A stretch of DNA of 64,000 bases from Ailurus styani (Eukaryota > Chordata > Mammalia > Carnivora > Ailuridae): contig LNAC01000350.1 of the NCBI GenBank assembly GCA_002007465.1, positions 1,151,037 through 1,215,036 of the forward strand, read 5' to 3'. Positions 45,141-57,402 of the stretch are shown here, piece after piece. Position 1 is the stretch's first letter, and each line of letters opens with the position of its first letter. The notes under the pieces were generated by a model. The model worked only from the letters and a program-made list of their open reading frames with translations. It was not told the DNA's origin and made no database searches. Made by a program: the position numbers and the translations under genes.

Positions 45141-45659
45141 AGTAAATGTTCCATTGGATCCGATCCAGGCTAATATTTGGCTTCCAGGCATGCAAGTCAT
45201 TGTTTATTTTTAGACCCAGGTTAAGTCTGCTCTCAAAGGCTGCAAGCTGAGGTATAATGGATTTCCAACATATGGTAACAAATGATTAAGTGATTGTGTC
45301 TAAGGTTACGACCTTCCCCACCACTAGCTTTTGATTTAGCTTTTGTTCCATTTAAGATATTGTAAGATCTTAATTTCCTCCAATAAAGGTTTATTTAAGA
45401 AATAAAACTCATTAACCTCTGAGAGGACTCATAAAAATTCAGGTCTACCTTTCCTCTGAAATGCTAACTAAATTTCAAGTAATGCCATAAAGTAAAATTA
45501 AGCTTTTTTATTTAAAATATCTTGGTAGTTGACAGGTTTGGAGTTTGGTGGGTTTGTTTTTTCTCCTCAAGAATCTGATGAAGCAGAAATTTCTTTAAAA
45601 AACATGGCCCTTTATAGTTTTAAGCTGAACTCATCATTAAAGAATTGTGAAGTCTCAGG
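45141..45659. other. Unique stretch
   Basis: No repeat or gene recognised. The last 21 bases (45639-45659) are the 5' target duplication of the next SINE. Confidence 0.4.
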
Positions 45660-45861
45660 GTGCCTGGGTGGTTCAGTAGGTTAAGCCTCTGCCTTCGGCT
45701 CAAGTCATGATCTCAGGGTCCTGGGATTGAGCCCAGCATCAGGCTCTCTGCTCAGAGGGTAGCCTGCTTCTCCCTCTGCATGCCTCTTTGCCTGCTTGTG
45801 ATCTCTCTCTCTCTTTCTCTGTCAGATGAATAAATAAAATCTTTGAAAAGAAGAAAAAAAA
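45660..45861 (+). mobile_element. Young CAN-SINE with a perfect 21-bp target duplication
   Basis: Head gtgcctgggtggttcagtag, GCCTCTGCCTTCGGCTCAAG, ATGATCTCAGGGTCCTGGGA, the CT zone with TGCCTGCTTGTGATCTCTCT, and tail AATAAATAAAATCTTTG. The 21-bp direct repeats at 45639-45659 and 45862-45882 are identical. With the 24.9- and 47.9-kb copies it forms the youngest SINE set in the window. Confidence 0.97.
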
Positions 45862-46039
45862 AAAGAATTGTGAAGTCTCAGGCTTAGGAAAGCTTAACAT
45901 TTTATTATTTTATTATCTTTAAAAAAATCACAAGTTACTTAGTTTTAAGGGGGTAGAGCTGGAAAAGATTTTAAAAATTCACTCTCCATATTTTTATTAA
46001 AATTGAGAGTGGATGTCTTCACAAGAACCACTGAAGTGG

Positions 46040-46455
46040 CCCACTGTGGGTTTAAAGTTTTGTCCCCAAAAGATGTGGAAATCTTAACTCCCAGTGCCTG
46101 TGAAGTTATCTTATTGGGAAATATGGTTGCTGCATATGATTAAGTTAAGATGAGTTCTAGTGTGGGCCCTATCCAAATGGCTATGTCCTTATAAAAAGGG
46201 GAAATTTGGATCCAGCCACAGGCATACATATAGGGAAGACACAGGGAGAATGCTGTCTATGAACAAAGGAATACCTGAAGCTACCAGAAGCTTGGAGAGA
46301 GTTATGGAACAAATTCACCAGCACAGCCCTCAGAAAAAAACAGCCTTGCTGATATATTGGCTTTGGCCTTCTAGCCTCCAGAACTATGCAACCCCTATTG
46401 TTTAAGCCACTTAATTTGTGGCAACTTGTAGTAGCAGCTCTGGGAAACTACCAGA
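46040..46455 (+). mobile_element. MLT1-type LTR
   Basis: Classic order: aaagttttgtccccaaaaga, cttaactcccagtgcctgtg, agttatcttattgggaaata, taagttaagatgagttctag, ggccctatccaaatggctat, gtccttataaaaaggggaaa, cttctagcctccagaactat, gtttaagccacttaatttgt, tagcagctctgggaaactac. The open frame at 46160-46405 lies within it and is not a gene. Confidence 0.85.
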
Positions 46456-46769
46456 AAGCCCAAGCTCAACTGTTTTGGAAAGACACCTAAGTTGGGAATC
46501 CAACTTACCTCAATGAGTATTTTCTTCTGTTTAATAAAAGTGGGCATAAAAAATGGAAAGAATTAAGATGACCTTAAAATATAAAAGTTTAAGATTAAAA
46601 AAGTGCTTAATATAAGATGCCAATTTTCCCTGAGTTGAAAATTCAACAGTGTACCATAAATTTTAATTTTCTGAAACTGTGAAACTAATTTAAAAAAATG
46701 TATATGGAAAAGAAGTAATCAAGTAATAATAGCCAGGGGAAACTCTGATAAAGAAGAGTTATGTAACAA

Positions 46770-47335
46770 TTTGCCACAAACTTAAAGGCTTAAAACAACA
46801 CAAATTTATTACTTCACAGTTTATATAGATCAGGGGTCAACCAAAGGCATAACTGGGTTCTCTGTTCAGGGTGTCAACAGGTTGAAGTCAAGGTGTTGGC
46901 TAGGCTGTATTATCATCTGGAGCTTGGAGTCCTCTTCTAAGCTCCTTTAGGTTGTTGGCAGAAGTCAGTGTCTTGTAGTTACAGTGCTGAGGCCTCTGTT
47001 TTCTGACTGGCTATAGGCTGGGGGTTGCTATGAGTAATAGAAAATTGCCTACATTCCTTGTCATGTTCCTCCCTCCATCTTCAAAACCAGCCTTGGAGAA
47101 TCTTCTCTTGCTTTGAATATCTTTCTTCAGGAAGAGCCCAGTCCCTTTTGAGAACTAATTAGATCAGGCCCACCTAGGATAATCTCTTTCTTAAGGTCTA
47201 TGGTGCCATAGACCTTATGGCATAATGTAACCTTAGTGGGAGTGATTTTCACAGGTCACTCCCACAATAAAAGGTTGTGGGGTTATAACAGAGTGGGGGA
47301 TCATGGGTAGTCATCTTAGAATTCTGCCTACCACA
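46770..47335. mobile_element. Interspersed repeat, family not named
   Basis: Starts acaatttgccacaaacttaa, ggcttaaaacaacacaaatt and ends cttagaattctgcctaccac, which I recognise as the two ends of a common mammalian repeat. The interior (ggtcaaccaaaggcataact, gggttctctgttcagggtgt, aaggtgttggctaggctgta) agrees. Type (DNA transposon or LTR) not decided. Confidence 0.55.
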
Positions 47336-47369
47336 AAACACAGAGTTATTAATGGAAATGCAGTTTAAG

Positions 47370-47525
47370 GAAGTGGAAATGCAGCCATACAATGAAATAC
47401 TATGCAGGTATAACAAAAAGTATAAAGACCTCCTGATATAGAAAGCTGCATTATTAAATTAGAAAAAAAAATGTTAGAAGCCAAACAGTATAGGACTATG
47501 TTTATCTTTGTGTAAGAATTGGAGA
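47370..47525 (+). mobile_element. Old L1 3' end fragment, plus strand
   Basis: The text ccatacaatgaaatactatg, cctcctgatatagaaagctg and aggactatgtttatctttgt follows the L1M ORF2 end / 3' UTR order. Short and diverged. Confidence 0.5.
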
Positions 47526-47948
47526 AAATAAAGGCTTAAGGTCAGAAACCCAGCCATGAACTCATTGTTTAGTCATTGGGACAATGATCAAAGCACAGTT
47601 CCTGTTCTAAAGTAGGGAACTTTAGGAACTGTGGTAGGGATCAAAAACCAAATTCAAAACTGAATATAATTCAAATAAGAGAAATAGAATGGGAAAACAA
47701 GCAAATTATTTTGGGGGTTTTAAAGAAGGAAGTGATTGTACCAAGTGCCTACAAAGCTGAGTGTTTTTACTTGGTGATACCTGTCTGTGAGATAGGGCAG
47801 TTTAGATCATTGTCTACTGATCTGTATAATTCAAACTTTCACATTTAAAAAACTAAAAGAAGAATTACATTCCTCAAATCTCATTAGGTATCATTGGATC
47901 ACTGATTTCCACATATTGATTAGAAAGTGATACACAGTTTTCATGATT
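47526..47948. other. Unique stretch
   Basis: Nothing recognised. Confidence 0.4.
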
Positions 47949-47964
47949 AAAAAAATAATTTCTT

Positions 47965-48153
47965 GGGGTGCCTGGGTGGCTCAGTGGGTTAAAATCTCTG
48001 CATTCGGCTCAGGTCATGATCTCAGGGTCCTGGGATCCAGCCCCACATCGGGCTCTCTGCTCAGCAGAGAGCCTGCTTCCCCCTCTCCCTCTGCCTGCCT
48101 CTCTGCCTGCTTGTGATCTCTCTCTCTCTGACAAGTAAATAAATAAAATCTTA
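47965..48153 (+). mobile_element. Young CAN-SINE, plus strand, perfect 16-bp target duplication
   Basis: Head GGGTGCCTGGGTGGCTCAGT, body CGGCTCAGGTCATGATCTCA, GGGCTCTCTGCTCAGCAGAG, the CT zone CTGCCTGCCTCTCTGCCTGC, and tail AAATAAATAAAATC. Target duplication aaaaaaataatttctt is perfect at 47949-47964 and 48154-48169. The minus-strand frame 48014-48274 is its translation. Confidence 0.97.
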
Positions 48154-48429
48154 AAAAAAATAATTTCTTATAAAGCATTATTTTATGTGAGTCAGAAAAT
48201 TGGATATGACTTTCCTTCATTTTTTCAAGATTGCTACACAAAGAAAGGTTGTTGGTAAAATATGAACAAGACATGCTTATCAGATAATTAGACTATGCAA
48301 ACTCTCCTTTTCTACTTTAGACTAACATTACCATTACCTGAATTTCTTCTTTAGTTATTTTAAACTAAAATACTTTAGTTTTTAAAACTTATTTTAAAGT
48401 ACCTGTATTCATTCTATTTTGAGAAATAG

Positions 48430-48770
48430 CAAAATAAGTCCACTGGATTTTCAGGTGGCTTGCTTCCACATTTCCTTCAAATCTCTACTCAAATATCATC
48501 TTTGCAGTGAGGACTTCTCTGAAATAACGCCACAGCACTACCCCAAGTCCCTATAACCCTTACCTGCTCTCTTTCCATAAAGCACTTACTTTGAAACTAT
48601 TATACATAGGAGCTTGCTTGTCTCCGGTCTGTCTCCTCTATCACAACATTACACTCCGTAAACAGAGCGGGAACTTTGTCCTATTCACAACCGTGTCTGG
48701 CACTACTAGAACAGTGTTTGGCTTAATGGTACTCAAAAATGTACATATTGAATTAATAAATAACCAATTT
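48430..48770 (+). mobile_element. L2 LINE 3' end
   Basis: Clear L2 tail order: tctctactcaaatatcatct, ttgcagtgaggacttctctg, cttacctgctctctttccat, aaagcacttac, cttgtctccggtctgtctcc, actttgtcctattcacaacc, gtgtctggcactactagaac. Confidence 0.75.
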
Positions 48771-48989
48771 TTTGAAGAAGAAACCCTATTCACTGCCTTT
48801 AAATGAGCTATATTAATTCCTGCTCCCCTCCGCCACCCCGTCCCACTGAGAAAGTTGTATTAAAAGAACACAAGCTTTGTTCTCAATGCTTTTCTAGAAG
48901 TTGTCCCTATCTGGAACTTGCATGAGGGCAGCCATCAAGTCACATGGCCTAGCAAATGTCCAATGGGTATAAGGTGTCAGGTTGCCTTT

Positions 48990-49735
48990 AGTGCAGTGTA
49001 GTATAATAAAAAATAAATATTTGGTGCCAGTCTCCTGGCACATAGCTCCTTGCTATTCACTGTCTTCAGATGCTAATGAGATGACTCTTGGTGGGCCCCT
49101 AGATAGCTTCAGGGTGAGATTTTGTCCCCAGAAAATCAACCACATGCTCAGAGGGTTAGAACTTTCAGCCCTATTTGCAACTTCTGAGGAACAGAAAGGG
49201 GCTAGAGATTGAGTTCAATCATCAGTTGTCAGTGATTTAATTAACCATGCCCATGTAATGAAACCTCCATTTACTGTTAATAATGGAGTGAGGGAGCTTT
49301 TGAGGTGGGTAAATACATCACTGTGCTAGGAAAGTGGTGTGCCCAGAGAGGGCATGGAAACTCTGCACCCCTTCCCCCAAAACTTTACCTTATACATCAC
49401 TTCCACCTGGTTTTTCCTGAGTTATCTTTTATAATAAACTGGTAATTTTAAGTAAAGTGCTTATCTGAGTTCATAAGTCATTCTACTGAATGATCAAACC
49501 TGAGGGTGTAGTTGTGACAACCCTCAAATTTATAGTCAGCTGGGCAGAAGTGTGAGTAACCTAGGTACTCCATTTTGGGCTGGCATATGAAGTGAGGGCA
49601 GTCTTGTGAAGAGACTAAGTTTACCCTGTAGAGTCTGTGCTAACTCTGGGTAGTTAGTGTCAGAATTGAGTTGAATTGTTGAATATCCAGATGTTGTTGG
49701 CAAAGTAGAGTATTGGTTGGTGTTAGAAAAGACAC
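48990..49735 (+). mobile_element. ERV-type LTR
   Basis: LTR-like organisation: ccacatgctcagagggttag, gagattgagttcaatcatca, gatttaattaaccatgccca, gtgcccagagagggcatgga, tttataataaactggtaatt (polyadenylation-like signal at about 49430), then a downstream part ending near ttggtgttagaaaagac. I recall the motif order from a mammalian ERV LTR but cannot name the family. No internal viral genes adjoin it. Ends are approximate. Confidence 0.6.
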
Positions 49736-49810
49736 ACTATTTTGGTATTAGAAAAAGCCACACATGCAGGTAACCCCAGTCACTGTGAGTGGTTTCGTTC
49801 TCTCTCTCTC

Positions 49811-50030
49811 TTTTTTTTTTTGTGAAGATTTTCTTTATTTGAGAGAGAGTAAGAGATGGAGAGAGAAAGAACACGACTGGGGCGGGGCAGTGGGAGAGAG
49901 AGAGAGAGAGAGAGATTCTCAAGCAAACTCCTCACTGAGCATGGAGCCTGACTCAGGCTCAATCTCAGCACCCTGAGATCATGACCTAAACCAAAATCAA
50001 GAGTTGGCTGCTTAAACAACTGAGGTGACC
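49811..50030 (-). mobile_element. Older CAN-SINE, minus strand
   Basis: Tail complement at left with expanded GA (about 49892-49914), body tcagcaccctgagatcatga, ccaaaatcaagagttggctg, and a degraded head (actgaggtgaccc). Overlapping open frames on both strands are SINE translations. Confidence 0.9.
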
Positions 50031-50877
50031 CTGCCTGGTTCCTTTTATAAGAGACTCTGAAGACAAGGAGGAAAAGATTCTTTAACAGCAGTTCCATAGA
50101 AGGAAAAGAGGAAAATAATAATGATAGTCATAATAGACTGCTTAATATAATCCAGGCATTATAGAAGGGAATTTACATATGTGACCCAATGTGATATTCA
50201 TAGAAACTCTGTGAGGTAGTGCTTATTCCTGCAATGTACAGATATCCCTTTGTAGAGCTTCATGAATATGATGCAAGTTTCCCAGTCATGTTGGTGATAG
50301 TAGTCAGAACTGGGCAGCAGGAGCAGGTCTTTTCTACTTGGTGCCCATGCTGTTCACCATGGTCGACAAAATAGGTCAGTGACACTGTGCTGATCCATGA
50401 GCAAATTTTCACTCAGATAAAACAAGAAAATAAGAACAATGTTGTGAGTTTTCAGGAACATTAATTTAATTTAATTTGAAATGCTGTCTTTTATTCAAGG
50501 TTGTGTCTTTCCTACATTTTGATCTTTATTTTGAGGTATGAAATGACAATAATAAATGGAGATTTTTATTTTTTTAAGTGTGTTTACTTGGAAAGAGAAA
50601 AGACAGAACCTGTGTGATTCTCTAGCATGAAAAAAGTCTATAAGATCCAAATGTCTAAAAATTAAAGCTCCATATCCTCTCTTGTTAGTGAAAATTATTT
50701 ATATCTTACATTAACTCTCCAAAAATGACTCCCTTATGAACATTTTAGTGTTCCTACTTGGCCAGCTCACACTTTCCCAGTAAAAATCTAGTCACAATTA
50801 AATTACTGTCTGTTTGGTGCCTGCTCCAGAGAAGCTAAACTTTGCTGGTGGTGGGGGAGAAGACAAACATTTCACTT
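50031..50877. other. Unique stretch
   Basis: Around 50140-50340 the text (ataatccaggcattatagaa, tcatagaaactctgtgaggt, tgcaatgtacagatatccct) resembles a MIR/L2-age repeat but is not assigned. No gene. Confidence 0.4.
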
Positions 50878-53043
50878 TGTTTTTTAAATTAATACATTTT
50901 TGACATACATAAAGCTGTACATAATGTATACAACTTGATGAGTTTAGAGATAAGTATACATCCTTGAAACCATCACTACCATCTAGGATATAAACCTCTC
51001 CCATATTTCCACAAGTTTCTTCTCACTTATGATGATGACTTGATAAGGACCTAAACATAAGATCTACTTTTTTAGCATATTAAGTATGCATTCAATATTG
51101 TTAACTATAGGCACTATGGTATACATAGCTCTCTCTCTCTCTAAATATATATATATACACACACATACACCATGTTTTCTTTATTGATTTATCCATAGAT
51201 GGACATTTAGATTGCTTCTGTGTCTTGGCTATTGTGAATAATGCTGCAGTGAACATGGGAGTGCAGGTATGTCTTGGAGATCCTGATTTAAATTCTTTTG
51301 TGTATATACATAGAAGTGGGATTGCTGGATCATATGGAAGATCTACTTTTAATTTTTTGAGGAACCTGCATACCGTTTTCCATAGTGACTGCACCAATAT
51401 ACTTTCCTACCAGTGGTATGAAAGGATTTCTTTTCTCCACATCCTGGCCAACATTTGTTAGTTTTTTGGTGTTTTGTTTTGTTTATAAAAGCCATCCTAA
51501 CCTGGGTGAGGTGATATTTTATTGTAATTTTGATTTGCATTTCCTTGATGATTAGTGATGTTGAATACCTTTTTATGTATCTGTTGACTATTTGTCTCTC
51601 TTCTTTGCAGAATAGTACATTTAGTTCTTTTGCCCATTTTTTAATTGAGTTATTTTGTTTGGTTTTTTTTTTTTTTACTGTTGCTTTATAAGAGTTCCTC
51701 ATATGTTTTGGATATATATTTTTTAGAGATTTACTTATTTATTTTAGAAAGAGAGAGAGCAAGCAATGAGGAGTTGAGGAAGAGCAGAGGGAGAGGGAAA
51801 GAAGACTCGCTGCTTAGAGTGGAGCCAAGCATGGGGGCTTCATGATCCTGAGATCACAATCTGAGCCAAAACCAAGAGTCAAAGGCTTAGCTGACTGAGC
51901 TACCCAGGAGCCCCAACATATGTTTTGGATATTAACCCTTTATTGAATATATGGTTTACAAACATTTATCCCATTTCGTAGGTAGCACTTTTTACTTTAT
52001 TGATTGCTTCCTTTACCATGCAGAAACTTTTGGGTTTGACATTATCTCACTTATTTAGTTTTTATTTCTATCCTATGCTTTTAGTGTCATATTCAAGAAA
52101 TCACTGAAACTTTACTGAATTCATTTATTAGTTCTAATAGTTTTTTGGTGGAGTCTTTAAGGTTTTGACATATAAGATGATGTTCTCTACAGAGATAATT
52201 TTATTTCTTCCTTTCTTATTTGAATGCTTTTTATTTCCTTTTCTTCCCTAATTGCTCTAGGTAGGACTTCCAGTGTTATGTTAAATAGAAGTGGCAAGAG
52301 TGGGCATCCTTGTCTTATTCTAGATCTTAGAGGAAAAGCTTTCATTTATTCAATATTAACTGTGGGCTTTTCACATATGGTCTTTATTATGTTGAGATAA
52401 GTTTCTTCTATACTTAATTGGTTCAGAGTTTTTATCATGAGAAAGTGTGAATTTCAAGTGTTTTCTTTACACTTACTGTGATAATCATGTGCTTCTTATC
52501 CTTCATTCTGTTAATGTGGTGAGCACAATGATTGATTTATGTATGTGGAACCATTCTTGCATCCCAGGGATAAATCCCACTTGCTTATGATGTATTATCC
52601 TTTTAATGTGCTGTTGAATTTGGTTTGCTAGTATTTTGTTAAACTTTTGCATCTATGCTCATCTGGGTTATTGGCTTATAGATTTCTTATGCTGTCTTTG
52701 TCGATAGCTTTGGTATCAGGATAATGCTGACCTCAAAAACAGTTTGGAAGTGTCCCCCTTCTATTTTTTAGAAGAGTTTGAGAAGAATTGGTATTCTTCT
52801 TTAAATGTTTGTTAGAATTCACCAATGACATCATTTGATTCTAATTTCGGGAGGAGGGTTTTTGATTACTGATTCAAACTCCTTGTTTGTTACTGGTCTG
52901 TTCAGGCTTTCTATTTCCTCTTGATACAGTCTTGGTAGGTTGTATGTTTTTAGAAATTTCTTTCTTTCTTGTAGGTTTTCCAGTTTGTTGGCATATAATT
53001 GTACATAATAGTCCTTTATGATCTTTTTTCATTTCTGTGACAT
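50878..53043 (-). mobile_element. Old L1, minus strand, split by a CAN-SINE
   Basis: The plus strand carries the complement of an L1 3' UTR (50878-51120: tacatttttgacatacataa, caacttgatgagtttagaga). ORF2 C-terminal text follows (residues LKKLKVDLPYDPAIPLL and CTPMFTAALFTIAKT in the 51101-51397 frame). It continues through the RT region to about 53043 (agacttggtagg-type, cttctttgcag-type motifs). Frames are broken many times. It is older than the 29-36 kb L1. An (AT)/(CA)/(CT) microsatellite at 51130-51170 marks the ORF2/3' UTR boundary. Confidence 0.85.
51716..51916 (-). mobile_element. CAN-SINE nested in the old L1
   Basis: Body with gagagagagcaagcaatgag, gatcctgagatcacaatctg, ccaaaaccaagagtcaaagg, head ctacccaggagcccc. 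Perfect target duplication catatgttttggatat at 51700-51715 and 51917-51932, sequence that belongs to L1 ORF2. Older subtype despite the intact duplication. Confidence 0.95.
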
Positions 53044-53079
53044 TGATTGTAACATTTCACTTTAAAATCATGTTCACAA

Positions 53080-54930
53080 AGCAAAATAGACACCCAGTAT
53101 TGCTTGGTAGCCCTACTGCATTTTCTTTTTATCTCTTCAGGTGACAATTTTATAGCTTTAGCTTTTCCTCAAACATCCCACTCCCTTCTTCCAGTCTTGA
53201 AAAATGATTCTGCCTCATACTTCATGAAAAAGACAATAAAGGCAATTAGGAAGGAACTCTCTTATTTTTGCTACCAGTCTTACCAACTTATCTGGGTTTG
53301 CTTCCTGCTCTTTCCTTCCTTCTATAACAATGCTTAAGTGTCCCTGCTGTAATCTAAGGCTATTGCTTTCACGTGTGCTCTGGAGAGTCATTTTTCAGGA
53401 CTTCCTGTTTTTAAATTAACTTCTTTCTCCTATATTATCAATACCTATCTTTAACTGGAACATTACCATTGGCAATCAAACATGCCTTAATATCACCAAT
53501 CTTAAAATAATCCTTGTTTGAGGTCATGTCCCATTTTAATTATATCCTCATCTTGTTGCTTATTTTTCTATATTAAAATTTCAAAAGTTATCCATTTAGA
53601 TACTCCATATTTCTCTACTTTCATCCTTCACTCAACTTATGTTAATCAGATTTCCATGCTACCACTCTGTTAAAAACTGTTTATCATGTTGTCTCTAACA
53701 ACCAAAATTTTGCAAAAGTTAGTGGCCCACCTTCCTCATTTATTTTACTATATTTCAATAACATTTGATAGAGAGGACTCCTTTCTCTTTAAAATTTTTT
53801 TTCTTTTGACTTCGATGGTACTGAATTTTGTTACCTTTCATTCCCCAACTGATTGCTTGTGCTTCTCTTTTGCTTCAACACCTTTGCACAACCTTTAAAT
53901 ATTGGTGTGACATATATTTCGTTTGTTGAAGCTTGCTTGGTTGCTTTTTTTTTTAATAACTACTCATTTCTTAGGTAATTGCATCCAGTTTTATGTCTTT
54001 ATGTCTTTAAATTCATTCGCTCTACTGGTGAATCCTAAGTCTGTTATTTTCACCTCCAACCCTTCTCTGAAATCTAAGCTCATGGACCAACTCTCTGTAC
54101 CTTATTTATTTGGATATTTAATAAAGTATCTCACTTACTAAGTGCCCAAAACAGAGTCTTGATTTTCCATCCCAACTTATTTGTTCCCAGTCTTTCCCAT
54201 CTGAGTGAATGCCATTACATTTAGTATCTCAACCCCAAAACATGAGTCAATCTTTTTTCCTCTCTTTCCCTCACTTCTGATGAATATCATTAAGTTCTAT
54301 AGATTATTCATTAAAAATGTCCTAAAATTGTCCACTCCTGTCTCCAATGCTACTATTTTGTCTCATGTTGACAACTGAAATGGCTTCTTAACTGACTTGT
54401 TTTTCCATTGTGTTCCCCTCTTCCCAACTTGTGCTTCTGCTAAAACAATCTCTACATAGTATGCACAAAACCTTCATGATCACATTCTGTCTCTCATCTT
54501 GTTAAAAATCTCCAGTGACAAACAATTACTTTTATAATAAAATCTACACTCGTAGCTTATAAAACCGTATATGATCTAATCCCTGCTAACTCTCTGACCT
54601 TATCTCATTTTATGCCCCTCCTTGCCCACTATCCAGGACCTTGGGATATTTTCTCTGTTGGTAATGCTTTTCCTAGATATTTGAATGGTTGGTTTTTCCT
54701 CAATATTCAGGTCACATCACACTCTTTTATTTTCATCATAGAGCACTTGTCTCTTCTTCATTTTGCCCTGTTTATTTATTTTCTATGTCTCCAGGGGCAA
54801 ATAAACTCTATGAGAAGATGAGTCATATCTGTTTATCCTTTGATACATTCACAATATTTAGAAAAGAACTTGGAAAACAGTATGCTCCTAGTAAATGCTC
54901 ATTGGATAGATAAATAAATGACTAGATAAA
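53080..54930 (+). mobile_element. L2-type LINE, plus strand
   Basis: RT-region text (ggactcctttctctttaaaa, tctgttaaaaactgtttatc), then C-terminal and 3' text: aaatctccagtgacaaacaa, taataaaatctacactcgta, ctaatccctgctaactctct, gaccttatctcattttatgc, cttgggatattttctctgtt, then the tail agtaaatgctcattggatag. It is one of the longest L2 segments in the window; frames such as 53923-54141 and 54612-54913 are relics. Confidence 0.65.
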
Positions 54931-55669
54931 TGATTATCTATATGTATTTTAGACAAAGATTCAGAAATGCTTGAAATAGATAGGATAGTTTAGATTGATT
55001 AAAAGATAAAATTATGCTTTTTAAAATTAAATTCATTACTTTTAGCTACCTAATCTAGGTTAAAAAAAGAATTACATAAAAAGCTCACTAAAGAAACAGC
55101 TTTAAAGAACAGAAGACAATGAATTGCAATTATACCATTGATTTACTTTTATGCAGATAAATGCTTCTAATGAGCTTTAAGTAATTCTTTTAAATTAGAT
55201 AAATATTTCCCCCTGTGATTCTTCTTCATAGTCTTCTTTGGCTTTGAAATGCTTTTTTTTATCCTTGAAATTTATAAGGTAAATTTTACCCTAGTCTATG
55301 ACTGCATAATTATACATTTTAAATTAGTAGAGTCTGAAATAATGTGACTCCTGTAGTGAAACCGATATTTTAAAATACTGAGTATATAAAAGCTATTCTC
55401 TGAGTGCCTTAGCTCATTTTTCAGTGTGTTTCTTTTAAAATTTAAAATGTATTAATCTTAGAATGATAAAAATCAATTTTTAAAATATGGACATCAATTG
55501 ATCTTGAAAGACAGCAAGTCTTTAAGAACAGGTCTTGGATATCTAGCACTATGTTTTGCTATCAACCTGGCATTCTTGTAGCTCATAATTTGATGGTGAC
55601 ACTCTGATTTTCCTGTCTTTTAAAAAGATTGATTAAAATTCTCTGAGAGTGTCTCCCTTTCTGATTTCC
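54931..55669. other. Unique AT-rich stretch
   Basis: Very AT-rich with many TAAT words; no repeat family or gene recognised. Confidence 0.4.
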
Positions 55670-56165
55670 TTCTGCAAATATGTACTGATCATCAATTATG
55701 TGCCAGACACTAGGTTTGGTACTATATATCAATGATGAACTATACAGAGAACTTGAGCTTAAAGAACACGTGTTCTAATTGAGAAAGGAGGATGAGTTAC
55801 AGGCAATAATTGGTATAATGAAAGGTATAAAATACTTAACTAAAGGTGCTATATAAACAGGGGCTTCTAATTTTGTGGGAGAAGGAAGTCAATGACATCA
55901 ACCTAGAAGAAATGACACCAATTTTGAGACTTTAAGGCTGTCAAATAAATGTTTGCCAGGTAATGTGGAAAAGGAAGAATATTTTTGACAAATAGTTCAA
56001 AGTTCAAAGGCTTAGAAGTCAAAGTGAATAAGAGAACATAAAGCATTTGGGAAACTCAAGGAAGTTTATCATGGCTGCAGTTTAGAATATGACTGAAATG
56101 CTGGCAAAAGATGAGTTGGCAGAGGTCAAATCATCAAGAGTTGAAGATGTGTCACAGGGCTGGAT
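55670..56165 (+). mobile_element. Ancient interspersed repeat, same family as 21355-22010
   Basis: Motifs: tcatcaattatgtgccagac, gagcttaaagaacacgtgtt, aaaggtgctatataaacagg, gaatatgactgaaatgctgg, aaatcatcaagagttgaag. The order follows the 21355 copy, with higher divergence. Confidence 0.45.
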
Positions 56166-56189
56166 ATAGACTCAGTAAAAGTGAGGACT

Positions 56190-56559
56190 GCATGGATGGA
56201 ACTAGAGGGTATTATGCTAAGTGAAATAAGTCAGTCAGAGAAAGACAAATACCAAATGATTTCACTTATATGTGGAATTTAAGAAGCAAAACAGATGAAC
56301 ATATGGGAAGGGAAGGAAAAATAAAATAAGATGAAAACAGGGAGGGAGGCAAACCAGAAGAGACACTTAACTATAGGGAACAAACTGAGGGTTGCCAAGG
56401 TGAGGGGATTGAGGTGATGGGGTAACTGGGTGATGAGCATTAAGGAGGGCACATGATGTAATGAGCACTGGGTGTTATATACAACTGATGAATCACTGAA
56501 TTCTACCTCTGAAACTAATAATACAGTTAATGTTAATTAAAATGAATTTAAATTAGAAA
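56190..56559 (+). mobile_element. L1 3' end with target-site duplication, plus strand
   Basis: Runs from catggatggaactagagggt (end of ORF2) through gtggaatttaagaagcaaaa and gggtaactgggtgatgagca to the 3' end. The target duplication aaaagtgaggact / aaaagtggggact is at 56177-56189 and 56560-56572 (one mismatch). Length 370 bp, typical of 5'-truncated L1. A short clean carnivore-lineage insertion. Confidence 0.92.
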
Positions 56560-56572
56560 AAAAGTGGGGACT

Positions 56573-57336
56573 AAGGTTTCAATCCAACTCTTGGCTGTGA
56601 TTTTTTATTTTTATTTTTTGCAATTTATGTAACAGCTGACTTATTTTCATCATCTCTGTAATGCTAACAATACGATAGAGGCTTTCTTAAAAAGTTAATA
56701 ATAAAAAGTGATATATACAAATCTTAAGCCTTTAATTATAATTTAAACAAATATTCATTTGCCAGCAGTTTTTTAAAGAGTGAAAAACATTTCTTTTTAG
56801 TGTAAGTCTGCTGATGGGACTTTGGTATGATCTTGCATAAACCACACCATTATGTTTCTTCTGTGATTTTCAGTCTTAGTTTCTTTAAAATGAGTGAGAA
56901 CTGAATACCTGAAGAAATCCATCTTCTTAATCTTTCTCAATTTTTATTGTTCTCAGCACTTTACAGTGCTGTACAAACATAATTTAATAGCAGTTCTTTT
57001 TACTGACCCATCTTTATTTGGCTTCCAAAATATTCTATTTAATGTTTAGAGAAAATATAGAAACAACTTTCTTTTTTTAGGATCTTCTATATTTTTGGTT
57101 TACAAGTTATTAAAATAACAATTTCAAAATAATGACAACTGACCTTAGAAGTTTCAGGATCCAACTCAATTGATTCTTAATAGCACATGACTTAAACTTG
57201 GGATGAAGAAATGAACACTCTGTACTACTCTTTAGTATTAAAGGATAGCCTAGTGGATATAAGTGTTCAGTGAATGATGAGCATTGCTCAGCATGTTTCC
57301 TTGAGGGAGTGGAAAATGTCAGTTAATCTAGGGAGT
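56573..57336. other. Unique stretch
   Basis: AT-rich, nothing recognised. Confidence 0.4.
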
Positions 57337-57366
57337 TTTTTTTTTTTTAAAGATATATCCATTTAT

Positions 57367-57402
<36 letters not shown>

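Noticed and set aside
46160..46405. 81-codon plus-strand frame
   Set aside because: Lies wholly within an MLT1-type LTR.
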